This document shows positions 61,882-64,000 of a stretch of 64,000 nucleotides of DNA, piece by piece. Source of the stretch: Candidatus Tectimicrobiota bacterium (GTDB lineage: Bacteria > Tectomicrobia > Entotheonellia > Entotheonellales > Entotheonellaceae). The translations under genes and the position numbers were made by a program. How positions within the stretch are numbered: position 1 is the first letter of the stretch; the number at the start of each line of letters is the position of its first letter. The DNA lies in the NCBI GenBank assembly GCA_026005175.1, contig BPKO01000010.1, forward strand, positions 62,001 through 126,000. The letters run 5' to 3'. The notes under the pieces are model-generated. The model worked only from the letters and a program-made list of their open reading frames with translations. It did no database searches and was not told the DNA's origin.

Positions 61882-62754
61882 TCAGTGTCCCTTTTCCGTG
61901 GTTTCGGCTTCTACCTGGTAGAGCGCTGGCAAACCGATGAGGGCTTCGAGCTGGGCGCGAATAGCCGCCACCTGTTGCGCGGTGAGGGGAAGGCGGCCGG
62001 TCTCTTTGAGATGGCGATAGGCTTCGTGCAAGGCGTGCACCGTCACCACCGCCGGCGTGGTGGCATAGAGGATGAGCTGGTACCCCAGAGCCGCATACTC
62101 CTGCACCGAGAGGTCGTCGGCCCCGGCGATGACCACCAGCGGCACGTCGGGCACCGCCTGGCGGAAAAACGCCAGGTCCTCGCGCTGCCGCACTCCCCGC
62201 GGCATGATGGCGTCGACGCCCAGGTCGCGCAGTGCCCGGCCGCGGCGCACCAGTTCCTCGCGTCCCCCTTCCACCGCCGAAAAGGCGTCGGTGCGGGCGA
62301 TGAGCAAAAAGTCCGGGTCGCGGCGGGCCTGCCGGGCATAGGTGAGGCGCTCGAGGAACACCTCCAGTGGCACGATGTGCTCCAGGCCTTTGTGGTACGA
62401 GGCGCGCTTGGGGTAGACCTGGTCTTCGAGGTGAATGCCGGCCAGGCCGGCGGCTTCGAACTCGCGCACGCAGCGCATGACGTGCAGGGCATCGCCGTAC
62501 CCGGTGCCGGCGTCGGCCAGCACCGGCACCGCCACCGCCCGCGCCACCCGGCGCGCCACCGCCACCTGCTCGCTCAGGGTGAGCAGGGGTTCGGTGATGG
62601 CCGTGTGCGCCCCGGTGCTGTAGCCGCCCACGTAGACGGCCGGAAAGCCCAGCGCCTGCACCACCAGGGCGCCCAGCGGGTCGTAGGCACCGGGAACCAC
62701 CAGGGTTTCGCCCCGGCGCAGGCGCTCGCGCAGCTGCTGTCGCGGGGTAGACAT
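61882..62754 (-). CDS. Isocitrate lyase/PEP mutase-superfamily enzyme
   Basis: 290 residues of the PEP-mutase/isocitrate-lyase TIM-barrel. Hallmarks are VPGAYDPLGALVVQALGFPAVYVGGYSTG, the metal-binding LADAGTGYGDALHVMRCVREFEAAGLAGIHLEDQVYPKR and ARTDAFSAVEGG. The lyase KKCGH motif is replaced by PKRASYHKG, so it is not a classical isocitrate lyase; 2-methylisocitrate lyase, carboxyphosphonoenolpyruvate mutase or oxaloacetate decarboxylase are possible. The ATG follows GGGAGGAG. The LuxR-type regulator follows 12 nt on. Confidence 0.88.
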   Translation of the reverse strand: MSTPRQQLRERLRRGETLVVPGAYDPLGALVVQALGFPAVYVGGYSTGAHTAITEPLLTLSEQVAVARRVARAVAVPVLADAGTGYGDALHVMRCVREFEAAGLAGIHLEDQVYPKRASYHKGLEHIVPLEVFLERLTYARQARRDPDFLLIARTDAFSAVEGGREELVRRGRALRDLGVDAIMPRGVRQREDLAFFRQAVPDVPLVVIAGADDLSVQEYAALGYQLILYATTPAVVTVHALHEAYRHLKETGRLPLTAQQVAAIRAQLEALIGLPALYQVEAETTEKGH

Positions 62755-62781
62755 GGCCGCTCCTCCCTCATGCCGCATTCC

Positions 62782-62810
62782 CTTGTACCATAATTGTTCA
62801 GGTGGGGCAA
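62782..62810 (-). promoter_or_regulatory. Possible promoter of the PEP-mutase-like gene
   Basis: On the minus strand TTGCCC (62805-62810), 17-nt spacer, TACAAG (62782-62787), about 30 nt before the ATG at 62754. Both boxes are moderate matches. Confidence 0.4.
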
Positions 62811-63022
62811 TGGACACAGCGGCGCAGCGCTTCTTCGACCGCCGCCTGGGGCCTGCGCGGGGGCTGCCTCCGACATGCTGAGGGTCCCCAGGCTGAGCCC
62901 CCAAAGACGTCTTGCCGCAGCGGCTGCGGGGTGCGCTTGGCGAGGCGATAGCTCCTAGACGCCGCGCTACAATGGCCTGCCCGCACGGCCCACAGACCCC
63001 GCTTGGGCTGAGAGCGCCCGAA
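62811..63022. other. Stretch with no recognised gene
   Basis: No ORF with a plausible ribosome site was found on either strand. The base composition is like the rest of the window. Confidence 0.4.
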
Positions 63023-63181
63023 TCAGTCCAAGATAAGTTTCGGCAGACAGAGATTGCCGTCCCAGGCGAACTCCGGCCAAGTGCAACGGGCTGACTTTTC
63101 CGCTGCAGCATGAGAACCGCCGCTGAAGCGGACGAGCACCCAGAGGAGCATGAAAGTACTTGCAATCCAATTATGGGTCAT
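63023..63181 (-). CDS. Possible 52-residue small protein with hydrophobic N-terminus
   Basis: ATG at 63181 follows ACGGAGGAGACC, a strong but close ribosome site. The frame reads a short hydrophobic start (WIASTFMLLWVLV, plausible membrane or signal segment) and then a Trp- and Cys-containing tail, ending TGA at 63023. I recognise no family. It is back to back with the degenerate transposase-like gene. Length and composition allow chance, so confidence is low. Confidence 0.3.
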   Translation of the reverse strand: MTHNWIASTFMLLWVLVRFSGGSHAAAEKSARCTWPEFAWDGNLCLPKLILD

Positions 63182-63232
63182 GGTCTCCTCCGTACACCAT
63201 ACGGGTATCACCACAAAATGGAGGAGTTCGCC

Positions 63233-63866
63233 ATGACCCTGCCTCGATGAGACTACAAGCAGAGGGCCAAAGCCAGAGCGCGTCGCCTCCAGGTATCTGT
63301 CTCATTAGTAGGTGACAGGCGAGGCCATCGCCCCCTACCCTCCGCAGAGCAGATGGCCCGCGCGGGTCAAGGGTGCCAAGACACGGACCGGCAGTGGGAA
63401 GAGGCTTGCTACCGCATGGGCTGTGAGCAGGCCCGGCAGGAAGCGCGGTGTTGGCTGCAGGCGATGGAACAACGCCTCCATGAGCAGCGTCCCGCCTCCT
63501 GGCGGACCCTTGGTTGGCGAGCGTCTGGTGACGCGCTTTGGCGAAGTGCAGGTGCAGCGCCGACGCTACCGCGATGCGCAAGGCAGGTGCCGTTTCCTGT
63601 TGGACGAATCCCTGGGCTGGGAACAGGGAACGCCCCCCACTTACAGGCCCAGCTTCGAGGCCAGCCGGCTGCCCTTGCGGCAGGTCAGCCACACGGTGGC
63701 CGCGCTGAGGGCAGGAGTGCTGGCGCCTGCCAGGGGGCATCGGGGGGTGAGGCGCGTGGCGCACAAGGTGCTGGCCGCCGAGCAGGCCAGCTGGGCGGAG
63801 CGGCATCAGGTGCAGGCGCCTGTTGGGCGGCCATTCGCAATTACCCCCGCAGCACCCGCCACATGA
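63233..63866 (+). pseudogene. Degenerate UPF0236/ISLre2-type transposase-like gene
   Basis: ATG at 63233 follows GGAGGAG. The frame is stopped at codon 6 by TGA (63248), then continues RAKARARRLQVSVSLVGDRRGH and WEEACYRMGCEQARQEARCWLQAMEQRLHEQRP. Near 63510 homology moves to another frame: GERLVTRFGEVQVQRRRYRDAQGRCRFLLDESLGWEQG. This matches the N-terminal third of UPF0236/ISLre2-like transposases. The catalytic part is missing, and its end runs into the convergent FAD monooxygenase gene. A nonsense codon plus a frameshift plus truncation means it is a dead element. No inverted-repeat ends were identified. Confidence 0.7.
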
Positions 63867-64000
63867 TCCCCGGCCGCATCAGACTCTGCGGCGGGGCCAG
63901 CAGGCTGGCCACGTCGTTGAAGGCTTTCGCCACCACCGGGTCGCGGTGCGCCGCCTTGTGCAGTCGCGCCATGTAAGCGTTGATGAAGCGGAGGGCCGGC
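63841..64000 (-). CDS. C-terminus of an FAD-dependent monooxygenase (5' part beyond window)
   Basis: On the minus strand, 52 codons run from the window edge to TAA at 63841-63843. The translation (ALRFINAYMARLHKAAHRD, VVAKAFNDVASLLAPPQSLM, RPGIMWRVLRG) matches the C-terminal end of FAD-dependent aromatic monooxygenases of the PHBH/UbiH type. The FAD-binding core is outside the window. It converges with the degenerate transposase-like gene and overlaps its 3' end. Confidence 0.65.
   Translation of the reverse strand, partial: PALRFINAYMARLHKAAHRDPVVAKAFNDVASLLAPPQSLMRPGIMWRVLRG

Noticed and set aside
63248-63250. In-frame TGA in the transposase-like gene as a second selenocysteine site
   Set aside because: It falls at codon 6 outside any catalytic position. 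The gene also carries a frameshift and truncation, so it is a nonsense mutation.

Overview
This 64 kb window is high-GC bacterial DNA with dense, mostly bacterial-type genes: good Shine-Dalgarno sites, frequent GTG starts, many short overlaps, and sigma70-like TTGACA-17-TAnnnT promoters. It carries CaiB/BaiF CoA-transferases, acyl-CoA dehydrogenases, an intradiol ring-cleavage dioxygenase, TRAP and ABC uptake systems, zinc-ribbon class III cyclases fused to AAA/TPR modules, and a REP-like repeat. This suggests a metabolically versatile soil, sediment or sponge-type heterotroph, perhaps of the Rokubacteria/Tectomicrobia/deltaproteobacterial kind. That placement is a low-confidence inference from gene content. 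I see no tRNA, rRNA, CRISPR array or prophage.

Layout. 1-772: 3' end of a TPR regulator, running into a REP-like hairpin. 785-5174 (minus): ilvD, a full-length acetolactate-synthase-like TPP enzyme and a split two-subunit TPP decarboxylase. 5287-8523: 2-hydroxyacid dehydrogenase, amine oxidase, EamA exporter. 8534-12521: rmuC, a frame-broken mutY, a membrane protein and an Rsm22-like methyltransferase. 12585-15135 (minus): FmdB zinc ribbon, beta-hydroxyacid dehydrogenase, CoA-transferase. 15312-16262: a repetitive coiled-coil membrane protein. 16231-22661 (minus): AddAB-type helicase-nuclease, with addB frame-broken. 22821-25917: giant cyclase/AAA/TPR regulator. 25968-30228 (minus): DUF4242, beta-lactamase-fold, LLM oxidoreductase, acyl-CoA dehydrogenase, VOC protein. 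30398-36165 (plus): branched-chain amino-acid-type ABC operon ending in an acyl-CoA dehydrogenase, then an intradiol dioxygenase, another acyl-CoA dehydrogenase and an MFS exporter. 40269-42655: a CydA-like/cytochrome c membrane pair. 42841-43260: a rhodanese with an in-frame TGA at its catalytic cysteine. 43263-47401 (minus): CoA-transferase plus TRAP transporter. 47576-50408: WbqC, DinB, a receiver-like protein, a TPR membrane protein. 50472-54291 (minus): sugar-type ABC uptake genes without an ATPase, and TauE/SafE. 54528-58040 (plus): four-domain rhodanese, NIPSNAP, TTC38-like TPR. 58059-62754 (minus): nitrilase with a small leader ORF, a LuxR-type ATPase regulator and a PEP-mutase/isocitrate-lyase-like enzyme. 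63233-64000: a degenerate transposase-like gene and the 3' end of an FAD monooxygenase.

The most notable observation is the rhodanese at 42841-43260. Its reading frame continues for 50 well-conserved codons past a TGA that falls exactly at the active-site cysteine. A hairpin fitting the bacterial SECIS model lies 18 nt downstream, which makes it a candidate selenoprotein. A caution applies to the whole window: at least seven single-base frame shifts break four otherwise well-conserved genes (mutY, addB, the cyclase and an ABC binding protein), several in short G/C runs. Indel errors in the underlying sequence are therefore likely.
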